Source: Streptomyces nigrescens (lineage in GTDB: Bacteria > Actinomycetota > Actinomycetes > Streptomycetales > Streptomycetaceae). Taken from it: a stretch of 64,000 nucleotides of DNA. Position 1 is the stretch's first letter; every line of letters starts with the position of its first letter. The notes under the pieces are model-generated. The model was given only the letters and a program-made list of their open reading frames with translations, did no database searches and was not told the origin of the DNA. The stretch is taken from the NCBI GenBank assembly GCA_024349765.1, contig AP026073.1, positions 4,092,001 to 4,156,000 on the forward strand, read 5' to 3'. Both the position numbers and the translations under genes were made by a program. Shown piece after piece: positions 44,177 through 53,207 of the stretch.

Positions 44177-45577
44177 TCACTCCCGCGGGGCGACGGCGCG
44201 GCCGGGGTGCACGGCCTCGGCGAGTGCCCGGAAGTCGCGCTCGTTGCGGTCGGCGTAGGCTTCGGCGAACTCCGCCAGGGCTTGGTCGAAGACGTCCTTG
44301 CTGCCCAGATAGGCCGCGATGGCGATCCGGTCGCCGGACCGGGCGTGGGCACGGGCCAGCGTCGCGCCGCACAGCTCTCCGTAGAGCCGCATCCGGTCGG
44401 GGGGCATCCGGTCGGTGCGGACGCTGCCCTTCCAGTCGTGCAACTGCCGTACGTAGAAGTCGCGTTGGCGTCCGTCGATGCCGGTGACGCGTTCCCAGCC
44501 CAGGAAGATGTCGCTGACGGCCTGCATCAACTGCTGTCCGTGCACCACGCGTTCGCCTTCGTTGGCGTACGCCGACGGGCCCGCGTAGGGCGCCAGGACC
44601 GACGGGTCGGCCTCCTTGGCCTGAAGGAACAACGGATCGTCGTCGTCCCTGCCGAGCAGCAGCACGATCCAGCAGCGGGTGCCCACACTGCCGACCCCCA
44701 CGACCTTGCGGGCGGCGTCGGCCATCCGGAACTGCCCGAGGAGGTGCCGGCGGTCGGCGGAGAGGCTGTGGCCGTAGCATTCGATGAGGCGGCGGAGGTG
44801 TCCTTCGAGTTCGGCGCGGTGGGTATCGGTCAGCAGGTCTCCCAGCGGGACGATCAGGGGTGGGTCGGCGGCGATCCGACGGGTGCCGTCGACGACCTCG
44901 GTGAGCCGCTCGAAGGACTGCAGGTGGTCCCGGCTGCGCGCGGTCTCCAGCGTCCGGGCGAGCCGCCGGCGTCCGCGCTCGCCGAGCCGGTCGGCGAACA
45001 GCACGCGCAGGTGGTCGGTGTCGGACTGCGCGTACCACACGTCGAGGTTGCGCATGCCGGCGAAGCCGCGCATCGTCTGCCGGTAGGAGCGGACCGTGGC
45101 GCGGACGACGTCCCGGCGCTGTGCGGCCGCGAAGCCGTTGTCGCGGCCCGCGATCGCCATGCTGGCGGCCAGGCGCTCGACGTCCCACTCCCACGGGCCG
45201 GGCAGGGTCTCGTCGAAGTCGTTGACGTCGAAGACCAGATGGCGTTCCGGCGAGGCGTACAGCCCGAAGTTCAGCAGGTGGGCGTCGCCGCACAGCTGGG
45301 TCTCGATCCCGGTGCGGGGACGGTTGCCGAGGTCCGCGGCCATCAGGGCCGCGGCGCCGCGGTAGAAGGAGAACGGCGACTCCAGCATCCGCCCGTAGCG
45401 GACCGGGACGAGGTCCGGCACGCGTCCGGCGCTCTGCCGGTCGAGGACCTCGACCGGGTCGGGCCGGTCCGGCCCGGGCTCGAACTCGGCGTGGGACGAG
45501 CGCGGTACGCGTTCGCGCGCCGCCTTGCCGCGCCTGGCGCGTTCGGCAGGTGTCGGGTGGGGTGCGTCCGTCCTCAT
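44177..45577 (-). CDS. DUF2252-family protein
   Basis: This 466-aa protein contains the DUF2252 segments DLVPVRYGRMLESPFSFYRG, QLCGDAHLLNFGLYASPERH, LVFDVNDFDETLPGPWEWDV and SVGTRCWIVLLLGRDDDDPL. These resemble aminoglycoside-phosphotransferase/kinase folds, but the reaction is unknown. No signal peptide is seen. The ATG overlaps the stop of the upstream membrane-protein gene by 4 nt (ATGA), so they are co-translated. The family is widespread in Actinobacteria and often sits with stress or osmotic genes; the antiporter gene is convergent 28 nt away. Confidence 0.88.
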   Translation of the reverse strand: MRTDAPHPTPAERARRGKAARERVPRSSHAEFEPGPDRPDPVEVLDRQSAGRVPDLVPVRYGRMLESPFSFYRGAAALMAADLGNRPRTGIETQLCGDAHLLNFGLYASPERHLVFDVNDFDETLPGPWEWDVERLAASMAIAGRDNGFAAAQRRDVVRATVRSYRQTMRGFAGMRNLDVWYAQSDTDHLRVLFADRLGERGRRRLARTLETARSRDHLQSFERLTEVVDGTRRIAADPPLIVPLGDLLTDTHRAELEGHLRRLIECYGHSLSADRRHLLGQFRMADAARKVVGVGSVGTRCWIVLLLGRDDDDPLFLQAKEADPSVLAPYAGPSAYANEGERVVHGQQLMQAVSDIFLGWERVTGIDGRQRDFYVRQLHDWKGSVRTDRMPPDRMRLYGELCGATLARAHARSGDRIAIAAYLGSKDVFDQALAEFAEAYADRNERDFRALAEAVHPGRAVAPRE

Positions 45578-46566
45578 GGCCCGTCCCTTTCCTCCTCGGC
45601 CAGTCGTGACCGTTGCCGTACGAACCAGACACCCGCGGCCAGCAGGGAGGCCGCGAAGAGCACGAGCAGGGCGGTGCCCCAGAATCCGCCGACGACCCGT
45701 ACCCCGGCCAGCACCACCGCGGCGGCGGCCAGGAAGGGCACCACGGTCAGGGCGAGGAAGCGCAGGATGGCGGCGATGCCGACCGCCCGGGGCACGCGGG
45801 TGATGCCGCGCCGGTGCCTGACCAGGTCCCCGGCGGCCCCCGGGGTGTAGAACTGCACGGCCTTCGCACCGAGCCGCAGGCAGTTCTGCCGGTAGAACCA
45901 CGCGAGGGCCGGCATCCAGATCAACGGCAGCACCATGCCCACGAGGAAGAGGGCGCCGATCAGGGCCGTCGACATCGCCCGCTGGAGTCTGCTCGGCTTC
46001 TCGCCGCCACCCGTGATGCCGAGGATCGCCGCCATCCTGACGAGCAGGGACCACCGGGTCCGGCGGGGAAGCCGGCCCCGGCCGCCCTGTGGATGGCGCG
46101 GCACCTCGGGCAGGGCGGCCTCGGCGGCCTCGGTCGAGGGGTAGACGTCCTGTAGGACCAGCAGGTCCGCCACGCGGCGTTCGTTGCGGGGGTCCTGTCC
46201 GGCGAGCGCGGCCAGTTCGAGGATCATCTGGGCCTGGGAGAGCAGCGCCGCCACGAAACTGACCGGCATGAGGACCACGAAGGGCCCACCGAGCACGGCG
46301 CCGTCGGCGATCGACATCCGCGTTCCGTGGGCGACGGCGTCCCCGGCGAGCTCGTCGTCCCCGGCCTGCGGTTTGTGCTGCTTGCGCCGGGCCATGGCGG
46401 CCGCGGCCCGCGGACCGAACCGCCGCACCGCGAAGAAGGCCAGTTGCTCGGGCATGTGCTGGGGGTCGGCCCAGATCATCGGCAACAGCGCCTGGGCCTG
46501 CACGATCACCGAGTCGTCCGGCCGGGCCGGCCGCGACCGGTCGGTGGTCCGTCTGCCGCCGTTCAT
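45574..46566 (-). CDS. Membrane protein with DUF2252-coupled gene order
   Basis: This 330-aa protein is soluble and helical in its N-terminal 180 residues (AQALLPMIWADPQHMPEQLA, GTRMSIADGAVLGGPFVVLM) and has several membrane helices after that (ALIGALFLVGMVLPLIWMPA, FLALTVVPFLAAAAVVLAGV). No family is recognised with confidence. The stop overlaps the DUF2252 start by 4 nt, implying a joint role. Upstream is a 316-nt gap to the divergent lipid-kinase gene. It could be a transporter or envelope protein. Confidence 0.7.
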   Translation of the reverse strand: MNGGRRTTDRSRPARPDDSVIVQAQALLPMIWADPQHMPEQLAFFAVRRFGPRAAAAMARRKQHKPQAGDDELAGDAVAHGTRMSIADGAVLGGPFVVLMPVSFVAALLSQAQMILELAALAGQDPRNERRVADLLVLQDVYPSTEAAEAALPEVPRHPQGGRGRLPRRTRWSLLVRMAAILGITGGGEKPSRLQRAMSTALIGALFLVGMVLPLIWMPALAWFYRQNCLRLGAKAVQFYTPGAAGDLVRHRRGITRVPRAVGIAAILRFLALTVVPFLAAAAVVLAGVRVVGGFWGTALLVLFAASLLAAGVWFVRQRSRLAEEERDGP

Positions 46567-46882
46567 CCGGCTCCAGTTCCTCCGCTGTCCCCGTGGCGCC
46601 GGGCCCGCTGCTCAGCCGTGGTGGTGGGCTGGCCTGTGGTGCGGGCCCGGCGGGTGGACGGCTGGTGCGGTCCGCCGCCACTGGTACGGCCTGCACCCGG
46701 CGGCACTGCCACTCTGCGTGCCGCCCGCCCGGCCTGCCTCACCCGTTGCGGGTGACGGTGCCGGCTGCATCGGGCCGCCACCATGAAGCCACGACCACCG
46801 GCGGCGAGCCGCCGGGGACCCCGGCCGCGAGCCGGCAGGCTCCACGAGCAGCCCGGAAGACGCCACGAGCCCAGGAGATGCC
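46567..46882. other. Divergent intergenic region
   Basis: This 316-nt stretch lies between the divergently transcribed membrane-protein and diacylglycerol-kinase-like genes. It contains GC-rich inverted pieces such as ccggcggcgagccgccgg, but no gene. It should hold promoters for both sides. Confidence 0.45.
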
Positions 46883-48214
46883 ATGAGACGTGTCGCCGCG
46901 CCCGGACGGGCGGCACAGCGCTGGAGCGCGCGGCTGGCGATCGTGGCGGGCGTCGGCGCGACGGTGCTCCTGCTGTCCGTCGCGGGGCTCCGGAGCCTCG
47001 TGCTGGTGGCCCTGGGGACGGCCGGCCTGGCGGTTTCGGTGGCGGCCGGATGGTGGGCGCTGTCCCGCCGGGGGGTGGCGCGCGGGGTGGCGCTGGTCCT
47101 GGCCCTGCTGGCGCCGGTGGCGGTGCTCGTGTCGTACGTGGCGGCGCGTCTGCTCTGGCTGGTGCTGGTCTCGTTGGCGCTGTGGGTGCTGGCCGCCGCG
47201 GCGGGCTGGGCCGCGCTGCGGGCGGATGCCGTCGCGCGGGCGTCCCCCGGCCGTCCGGTGCGGCCGCCCGAGCGCGCCTGCCTCCTGATGAATCCGCGCT
47301 CCGGTGGCGGGAAGGTGGGGCGTTTCGGGTTGCGGGAGAAGGCGGAGGCGCTGGGCGCGGAGGTGCTGCTGCTCGACGCGGCCCACCACGGGGACGTGGC
47401 CGCGCTCGCCCGCGACGCCCTCGCCCGTGGGGCCGACCTGCTCGGGGTGGCGGGTGGTGACGGCACACAGGCTCTGGTGGCGGCGGTGGCCGCGGAGCAC
47501 GACGTGCCGTTCATGGTGATCCCGGCCGGGACGCGCAACCACTTCGCGCTGGACCTGGGGCTCGACCGGGACGACCCGTCACTGAGCCTGCAGGCGCTGA
47601 CCGACGGGGTGGAGTTCCGGGTGGACCTCGGGCGGGTGGGGGGACGGGCCTTCGTCAACAACGCGTCCTTCGGTGCGTACGCGGAGGTCGTGCAGAGCCC
47701 GGCGTACCGCGACGACAAGGTCGGCACCCTCCTGCGGCTGCTGCCCGATGTGCTGACCCATCAGCACGGGCCGCGGCTGGCGGTCAGCGCCGGGGACGTC
47801 GGCGTCGACGGGCCGCAGGCCGTGCTGGTCAGCAACAACCCGTACCGGGTCGGTGATCGTGCGGGGCTGGGCCGGCGCGACCGGCTCGACGGTGGTGTGC
47901 TGGGCATGCTGAGCGTGACGGTCGACAGTGCGGTCCAGGCGGCCGGTCTGCTGCGCGGCCGGCACGCGCAGGGGCTGGTCTCGGTGACCGCCGAGGCGCT
48001 CGTGGTCGACGCCGACCGGCCGGAGGTGCGGGTCGGCGTCGACGGCGAGTCGCTGACGCTGCCCACTCCCGTGCGCTGCGTCTCGCAGCCGGCCGCGCTA
48101 CGGGTCCGGGTGCCCCGGCACCGTCCGGGCGTCCCGCCGGCACGGCCGCGGCTGGACTGGCGGCGCCTGGGCACCCTCGCCCTCCCCGCGGGCCGTGGGT
48201 CAGCCGCCGGCTGA
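46883..48214 (+). CDS. Diacylglycerol/lipid kinase-family protein with membrane N-terminus
   Basis: This 443-aa protein starts with three or four hydrophobic helices (about 1-115). A DAGK-type catalytic domain follows: nucleotide-binding LLMNPRSGGGKVGRFG, GGDGT in GVAGGDGTQALVAAV, and PAGTRNHFALDLGL. It ends with a beta-rich C-terminal domain (VVDADRPEVRVGVDGESLTL). Such enzymes phosphorylate diacylglycerol or related lipids. ATG 46883 has AGGAG at 5 nt. The end overlaps the convergent MFS gene by 15 nt. Confidence 0.9.
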   Translation: MRRVAAPGRAAQRWSARLAIVAGVGATVLLLSVAGLRSLVLVALGTAGLAVSVAAGWWALSRRGVARGVALVLALLAPVAVLVSYVAARLLWLVLVSLALWVLAAAAGWAALRADAVARASPGRPVRPPERACLLMNPRSGGGKVGRFGLREKAEALGAEVLLLDAAHHGDVAALARDALARGADLLGVAGGDGTQALVAAVAAEHDVPFMVIPAGTRNHFALDLGLDRDDPSLSLQALTDGVEFRVDLGRVGGRAFVNNASFGAYAEVVQSPAYRDDKVGTLLRLLPDVLTHQHGPRLAVSAGDVGVDGPQAVLVSNNPYRVGDRAGLGRRDRLDGGVLGMLSVTVDSAVQAAGLLRGRHAQGLVSVTAEALVVDADRPEVRVGVDGESLTLPTPVRCVSQPAALRVRVPRHRPGVPPARPRLDWRRLGTLALPAGRGSAAG

Positions 48215-49798
48215 GCGGGCGGCTCCTCTGGCCGGCAACTCCGCCGGCAGCCGGCGGGTGAACGGGAAGGCGACGAGCGGGACGGCCGCGGCGGCCAGCA
48301 CGGCGGCCTTGAGGCTGTTCAGCTGCGCCGTGGCGTAGGAGTCGACCAGCGCATCGGTTTCGGACGGCGGCAGCCCGGCACGTTCCGCCGCCGCGCGCAC
48401 CTGGTCCGTGCTCACGAAGCTGACCCCCGCCTCCATGGCGATGCCGGCCTGGTGACGTGCCGCGTCGGAGATCTTCGGGTTGTCCTCGATCTGCGTGGTG
48501 AAGGCGCTGACCAGGGCTCCGATCAGCAGGGATCCGATGAGCGCGGTGCCGAGGGACGACCCGAGGTTCTGCGCGGTGTACTGCAGTCCGCCCGCTTCGC
48601 TGCGTTCGGTCTCCCCGACGCTGGACTGGGTGATGTTGCCCAGCTGGGAGGCGAGCAGCCCCATGCCCAGGCCGAGGACGGCCATGGCCAGGCCGAAGGA
48701 GAGGTTGTCGATCCGGGGCTCGATCGTCGCGAGGAGCCACCCGGCCGCCACGACGAGCACGAGCAGACCGCAGCGCACCACGGTGCGGGGTGCCGCGATC
48801 CGGCCGAGCAGCGGGCCGGTCATGGCGGACACCAGCATGGTGACCGACACCGGCAGCAGGCGGACCCCGGTCTGGAAGGCGTTGAGGCCCTGGACGACCT
48901 GGAGGTACAGGGGGATGACGAAGAACAGGCCGAGCAGGACGAGGTTCTGGCAGAGCAGCATGGTCAGGCCGGAGCGCAGCGGCGGAATGGCGAACAGGGA
49001 CAGCCTGACCAGCGGGCTCCGTCCGCGCTCCTGCTGTCGCCGCACCCAGGAACAGAACAACCACAGCAGGGCGGCCCCGGCGGCGATGACGAACAACGTC
49101 GGGGCGAAGCCGAACAGGGTGAAGGGAGGGTTGCGCGGCTTCAGCCATCCCCAGGAGCTGCTCTGCAGCACGCCCAGGACGACGAGGGCCAGCCCGGCCG
49201 CGGACAGCGCGACGCCCACCGTGTCCAGCTTGGTGCGCGGCCCCGGCGGGGCGTCCGGGATCCACCGGACCACGCACAGCATGGCGACGACCACCACGAC
49301 CTCGCCGGCGAAGACCAGCCGCCAGGTCAGATACGTCGTCACCCACCCGCCGAGCAGCGGCCCCACCGCGATGCCGGCACCCGCCAGGCCGCCGATGACG
49401 CCGTACGCGACCGACCGCTCCCGGCCCCGGTACGCGCCGGCGACGAGCGCCGCGAGGGCCGGGAGGACGAGTGCGGCGCCGAGCCCCTCGATCACGGACC
49501 AGCCCACGGCCAGCACCCACAGCGACGGTGCCAGCGAGGTGAGGGCGGAGCCGACCGCGTACACGATCAGTCCGACGGTGAAGACCCGGCGGCGCCCGAA
49601 CGCGTCGCCGAGCTTCCCACCCGTGATCATGAAGGCGGCCATGACCAGGGTGTAGAGCGTGATGACGGCCTGGATCGCGGTGACCTCGGTGTCGAAGTCC
49701 TCGACCAGCCTGCTGATGGAGACGTTCATCACCGACGTGTCCAGCACCATCAGGAACTGCGCCGTCCCGAGGACGATCAAGGCTCGCCATCGCTGCAC
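48200..49798 (-). CDS. DHA2-family (EmrB/QacA-like) MFS efflux transporter
   Basis: This 532-aa protein is of the 14-helix drug:H+ antiporter type. The opening helix reads LIVLGTAQFLMVLDTSVMNV, the DHA2 helix-1 motif, and GGKLGDAFGRRRVFTVGLIV carries the GxxxDxxGRR loop. The GTG 49798 start is preceded by GGAGAGG at 7 nt. Longer upstream starts are possible but not supported. It exports small lipophilic compounds, exact substrate unknown. It is divergent from the LAL regulator, which might control it across the 282-nt gap. Confidence 0.9.
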   Translation of the reverse strand: MQRWRALIVLGTAQFLMVLDTSVMNVSISRLVEDFDTEVTAIQAVITLYTLVMAAFMITGGKLGDAFGRRRVFTVGLIVYAVGSALTSLAPSLWVLAVGWSVIEGLGAALVLPALAALVAGAYRGRERSVAYGVIGGLAGAGIAVGPLLGGWVTTYLTWRLVFAGEVVVVVAMLCVVRWIPDAPPGPRTKLDTVGVALSAAGLALVVLGVLQSSSWGWLKPRNPPFTLFGFAPTLFVIAAGAALLWLFCSWVRRQQERGRSPLVRLSLFAIPPLRSGLTMLLCQNLVLLGLFFVIPLYLQVVQGLNAFQTGVRLLPVSVTMLVSAMTGPLLGRIAAPRTVVRCGLLVLVVAAGWLLATIEPRIDNLSFGLAMAVLGLGMGLLASQLGNITQSSVGETERSEAGGLQYTAQNLGSSLGTALIGSLLIGALVSAFTTQIEDNPKISDAARHQAGIAMEAGVSFVSTDQVRAAAERAGLPPSETDALVDSYATAQLNSLKAAVLAAAAVPLVAFPFTRRLPAELPARGAARSAGG

Positions 49799-50080
49799 GC
49801 CTGCACCTCTCCACGTTCCGGTGCTCCCCGATGAGGGGCGAGCGACTCCTGATCGCACCCTAGAGCCGCCCGGTGCCCCACGCTCCCTCGGCCACGGGGT
49901 GTGTCACCCGCCCGGCCAGGGGCACCGCGCGGCCGTCGTGCGATCACCGGCCGGTGGTGACGAAGATGGAGGTGCAGGGACACGCCGGGTTCGCCGGGAC
50001 GGCCGGGCTCGGCGTGGTGGACGGAGTGGTGGACGGGTGCGGAGCGGGGGCCGCCGGGCCTACTGCACGGTGGTGATCGG

Positions 50081-52804
50081 ATGGCTTCGACCGGACGCGC
50101 GCTCCCGGACGCCGGTCCGCGGGCGGCGCTGCCCTGGTCCGGCGACCCCCTGCTCGACGCCAAACTGACGGTGCCCGCCGCCCCGCGGGCCCATGTCCCC
50201 CGGCACCGGCTGCTCGACGGGCTCAGCGCGGGCACAGCGGGGCCGCTGACCCTGGTCACCGGCCCGGCGGGCACCGGAAAGACCACCCTCGCCGCCGCCT
50301 GGGCGCGGAGCGGCGGGTCCCCCGGGCCGGTCGCCTGGCTGACGCTCGACACGTACGACCGCACGCCGGGCGTCTTCTGGAGCTACGTCGTGGAAGCCCT
50401 GCGGCGGGCCCTCCCCCGGCTGCCCGACGGCATCGGGATGCCCTCCTCCCCCGGTGATGCCGGCACCTCCCTGCTCACCCGGCTCGCCGCCGCGACGGAG
50501 CGGCTGCCCGCACCCGTGGTCCTGGTCCTCGACGGTTTCGAGAAGGTGGCGGGCCGGCGCGTTCCGGCCGGTCTGGAGTTCCTCCTCGACCACGCCGGGC
50601 CGCTGTGGCGACTGGTCATCGCCAGCCGTGTCGATCCCCTGCTGCCGCTGCACCGCTATCGGGCCGAGGACCGGCTCGCGGAGATCCGGGGTGCCGACCT
50701 GGCCTTCACCCCGCACGAGACGGCGGTGCTGCTGCGCCGGCACGGTCTCCGGCCGCCCGACGACGTCGCCAAGGCCCTCACGCGGCGCACCGAAGGGTGG
50801 GCCGCCGGGCTGCGCCTGTGTGTCCTGGCCATGTGCCGGACCGGCGATCCGGCCGCGTTCGTCCGCTCGTTCGTCCGCTCCGAACAGGCCGTGTCCGGCT
50901 ATCTGCTCGCGGAGGTGCTCGACGCGCAGCCCGCCGCCACCACGGAGCTGCTGCTGCGCACCAGCGTCCTCGACCGCATCCACCCGGACCTGGCGAACGC
51001 CCTCGGCGGCGGGGGTGACGCGGAGGCGATCCTGGCCCGGCTCACGCACGACAACGCCTTCGTCGAGCCCGTGCCCGGCACCACCTGGTGCCGGGTCCAC
51101 CCCCTGTTCGCGGAGGTGCTCCGCACCCAGTTGCGGATCCGGCACCCCGGTCTCGCCCCGCGCCTCCACGCCCGTGCGGCCCGCTGGCTCGCCGGGGCGG
51201 ACCGTGTCACGGAGGCGCTGGAGCACGCCGCGGAGGCCGGGGACTGGCAGTACGGCGCCTCGCTCGCCGTCCGTCAGTTGCTGGTCGGGACCCTGCTCGC
51301 CACGTCGGAGGCCGAGCGGGTGGAGGGCGCGTTCGCCCGTATGCCGTCCTCCGTGCCGGGAGCCGAACCGGCCCTGGTGGCCGCCGCGTGCCGGCTGGCG
51401 CAGCAGGACCGCGCGGGCTGCCGTACGCACCTCGCCGTGGCCGAACGGGAGAGGGCCGAGCGACAGCTGCACGGGCAGGGCACGCAGCCCGACCCGGAGG
51501 TCGCGCTCACCCACGTCCTCCTCCGCCTGCTGTGCGGGCCGGAGGAAAGCCGGCGGCCGGAGCGCGGCCGGCGCGCTGACGGCGACGGCCGGCGGCCCGG
51601 GGCGGCCGAGGAGGCCGCCCGGGCCGTCCCGGACCTGCTGCGGCAGCTGCCGCTCGGGCTGGTCCGGGCGCATCCCGAGATCGAGGCGCTGCGGCTGCAC
51701 GGGCTCGCCCGGGCGTTCCTCGGTGCCGGCCGCCTCGGCGAGGCCCGCCGCCTCGCCGCCGGGGCCGTCGACGCCTGCACGACCGAGGCGACCCTGCCGC
51801 TGCACCACCGGGCGCTGGGCCTGCTCGCGCTGGCCGAGAGCGCCGAGGGCGCCCTGACGTCCGCGGAGGACCATGCGCTGCGGGCGCTGGCCCGCGCCGA
51901 CGATCAAGGCGTCGCCCCGGACCGGCGCTCGGGGGCCGGTTGCCTCGCTCTGGCCGTGGTCGCGCTCGAACGGGACGAACGCGACGGCCGGGAGGTCGCC
52001 CACCGCCGCCTCGAACAGGCCCTGGCCTGCCCCGACGTGCCCGACGACCCGGTCCTGGCCGCCGAGGCAGCCGTCCTGCGGTCCCGCCTGGAACTGTCGT
52101 GCGGGCGCTGGCAGGCGGCCCTCGACGCGCTCCCCGCTCCGGGCGCCGCCGACGAGCCGTGGCCCGCCCAGCGGCTCGCCCTCACCCGCGCGGTCGTGGA
52201 GCTGGCCCGCGGGGACCACCGGGCCGCCGTCGCCGCCGTGCACGACGTCCCCGCCGACGGACCGGCCCCCCTCATCGCCCTGGCCGGCGCCCACCTCGTC
52301 GCCGGGCACCCGGACCGGGTCCGACGGCTCCTGGCCCGTGCCGGCGGCTCGGCGGACCTGAGCCTGCCGGACCGGGTGGCCCTCCAGCTGGTACGCGCCC
52401 ATGCCGCCGTATTGGCGGACGACCGGACGACCGCTCGGCGTCTGCTCGGCGACGCGCTGGACGCCGCCCGGCCCGAGCGGCTGCGCCGGCCCTTCACCGA
52501 CGCCGGACCCTGGCTGCGCCATCTGCTGGGCGGCATCGACGGCACCACCACCGCACCGGCCCGAGGCGCCTGGCTCGCGGCACGGGGAGGCGCGGACCTC
52601 CCCGGCCCGGTGCAGTCCCTCAGCGGCCGGGAACGCGAGGTGCTCGGGTGTGTGCAGCGGATGATGACCGCCGACGAGATCGCCGACGAGCTCCGCCTCT
52701 CCGTCAACACCGTCAAGACCCACCTGCGCAGCGTCTACCGCAAGCTGGGCGTCTCCCGGCGCCGGGACGCGGTGGAACGGGCCAGGGAACTGCACGTGCT
52801 CTGA
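50081..52804 (+). CDS. LuxR-family LAL-type ATP-dependent regulator
   Basis: This 907-aa protein has an N-terminal STAND-type ATPase like MalT (Walker A GPAGTGKTTLA near 60-70, Walker B PVVLVLDGFEKV), a long TPR-like middle, and a C-terminal LuxR helix-turn-helix (LSGREREVLGCVQRMMTADE, then LSVNTVKTHLRSVYRKLGVS). LAL regulators are large activators switched by ligand and ATP. ATG 50081 has GGTGG at 7 nt. It is divergent from the DHA2 transporter, a likely target. The sensed ligand is unknown. Confidence 0.92.
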   Translation: MASTGRALPDAGPRAALPWSGDPLLDAKLTVPAAPRAHVPRHRLLDGLSAGTAGPLTLVTGPAGTGKTTLAAAWARSGGSPGPVAWLTLDTYDRTPGVFWSYVVEALRRALPRLPDGIGMPSSPGDAGTSLLTRLAAATERLPAPVVLVLDGFEKVAGRRVPAGLEFLLDHAGPLWRLVIASRVDPLLPLHRYRAEDRLAEIRGADLAFTPHETAVLLRRHGLRPPDDVAKALTRRTEGWAAGLRLCVLAMCRTGDPAAFVRSFVRSEQAVSGYLLAEVLDAQPAATTELLLRTSVLDRIHPDLANALGGGGDAEAILARLTHDNAFVEPVPGTTWCRVHPLFAEVLRTQLRIRHPGLAPRLHARAARWLAGADRVTEALEHAAEAGDWQYGASLAVRQLLVGTLLATSEAERVEGAFARMPSSVPGAEPALVAAACRLAQQDRAGCRTHLAVAERERAERQLHGQGTQPDPEVALTHVLLRLLCGPEESRRPERGRRADGDGRRPGAAEEAARAVPDLLRQLPLGLVRAHPEIEALRLHGLARAFLGAGRLGEARRLAAGAVDACTTEATLPLHHRALGLLALAESAEGALTSAEDHALRALARADDQGVAPDRRSGAGCLALAVVALERDERDGREVAHRRLEQALACPDVPDDPVLAAEAAVLRSRLELSCGRWQAALDALPAPGAADEPWPAQRLALTRAVVELARGDHRAAVAAVHDVPADGPAPLIALAGAHLVAGHPDRVRRLLARAGGSADLSLPDRVALQLVRAHAAVLADDRTTARRLLGDALDAARPERLRRPFTDAGPWLRHLLGGIDGTTTAPARGAWLAARGGADLPGPVQSLSGREREVLGCVQRMMTADEIADELRLSVNTVKTHLRSVYRKLGVSRRRDAVERARELHVL

Positions 52805-52911
52805 CGCCGTGGCCGTCCGCCGGGTCCCACCTGTTCCGGGTGGTGGCGTCGTCCGCCGCCGGCCGCACGCTGCTGCTGAAGGTGCCCCCGGCGGTGGGGA
52901 GCGACACGACC

Positions 52912-53109
52912 ATGCGCTACGAATTCCGGGTGACCGGCGACGTTTCCCGTCTCCTGTCCGAGGCGTTCCCCGAACTCGAGACGGAACCGGTTTCCCGGCA
53001 GACGCTGTTCTTCGGCACGATCACGGACGAGGCCCACCTGTACGGGCTTCTCGCCCGCTTCCAGGACCTCGGGCTGCGGGTCGAGGAGATGCGCCGCCTG
53101 CCGGAATGA
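52912..53109 (+). CDS. Small conserved-looking protein (65 aa)
   Basis: This 65-aa protein reads MRYEFRVTGDVSRLLSEAFP, then TLFFGTITDEAHLYGLLARF and ends QDLGLRVEEMRRLPE. It looks like a compact alpha/beta domain. GGGGAG precedes the ATG at about 10 nt. It sits between the LAL regulator (107 nt) and the PP2C phosphatase (98 nt) on the same strand. I recall similar small actinobacterial proteins but no function. It may be a small binding partner. Confidence 0.7.
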   Translation: MRYEFRVTGDVSRLLSEAFPELETEPVSRQTLFFGTITDEAHLYGLLARFQDLGLRVEEMRRLPE

Positions 53110-53207
53110 GGGAGCCTGCCCGGGAGGAGGGCCCCGCCCGCTCCCACCCGGGGCGGCGGCCCGTACCCTCCGGTCCGCGAGCGCGGCCCGGCAGCAGGAG
53201 AGGCGCG

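Noticed and set aside
48452-49834. Long plus-strand open frame opposite the DHA2 transporter
   Set aside because: Gln/Arg/Gly-rich antisense frame without a domain; the minus-strand transporter is unmistakable.
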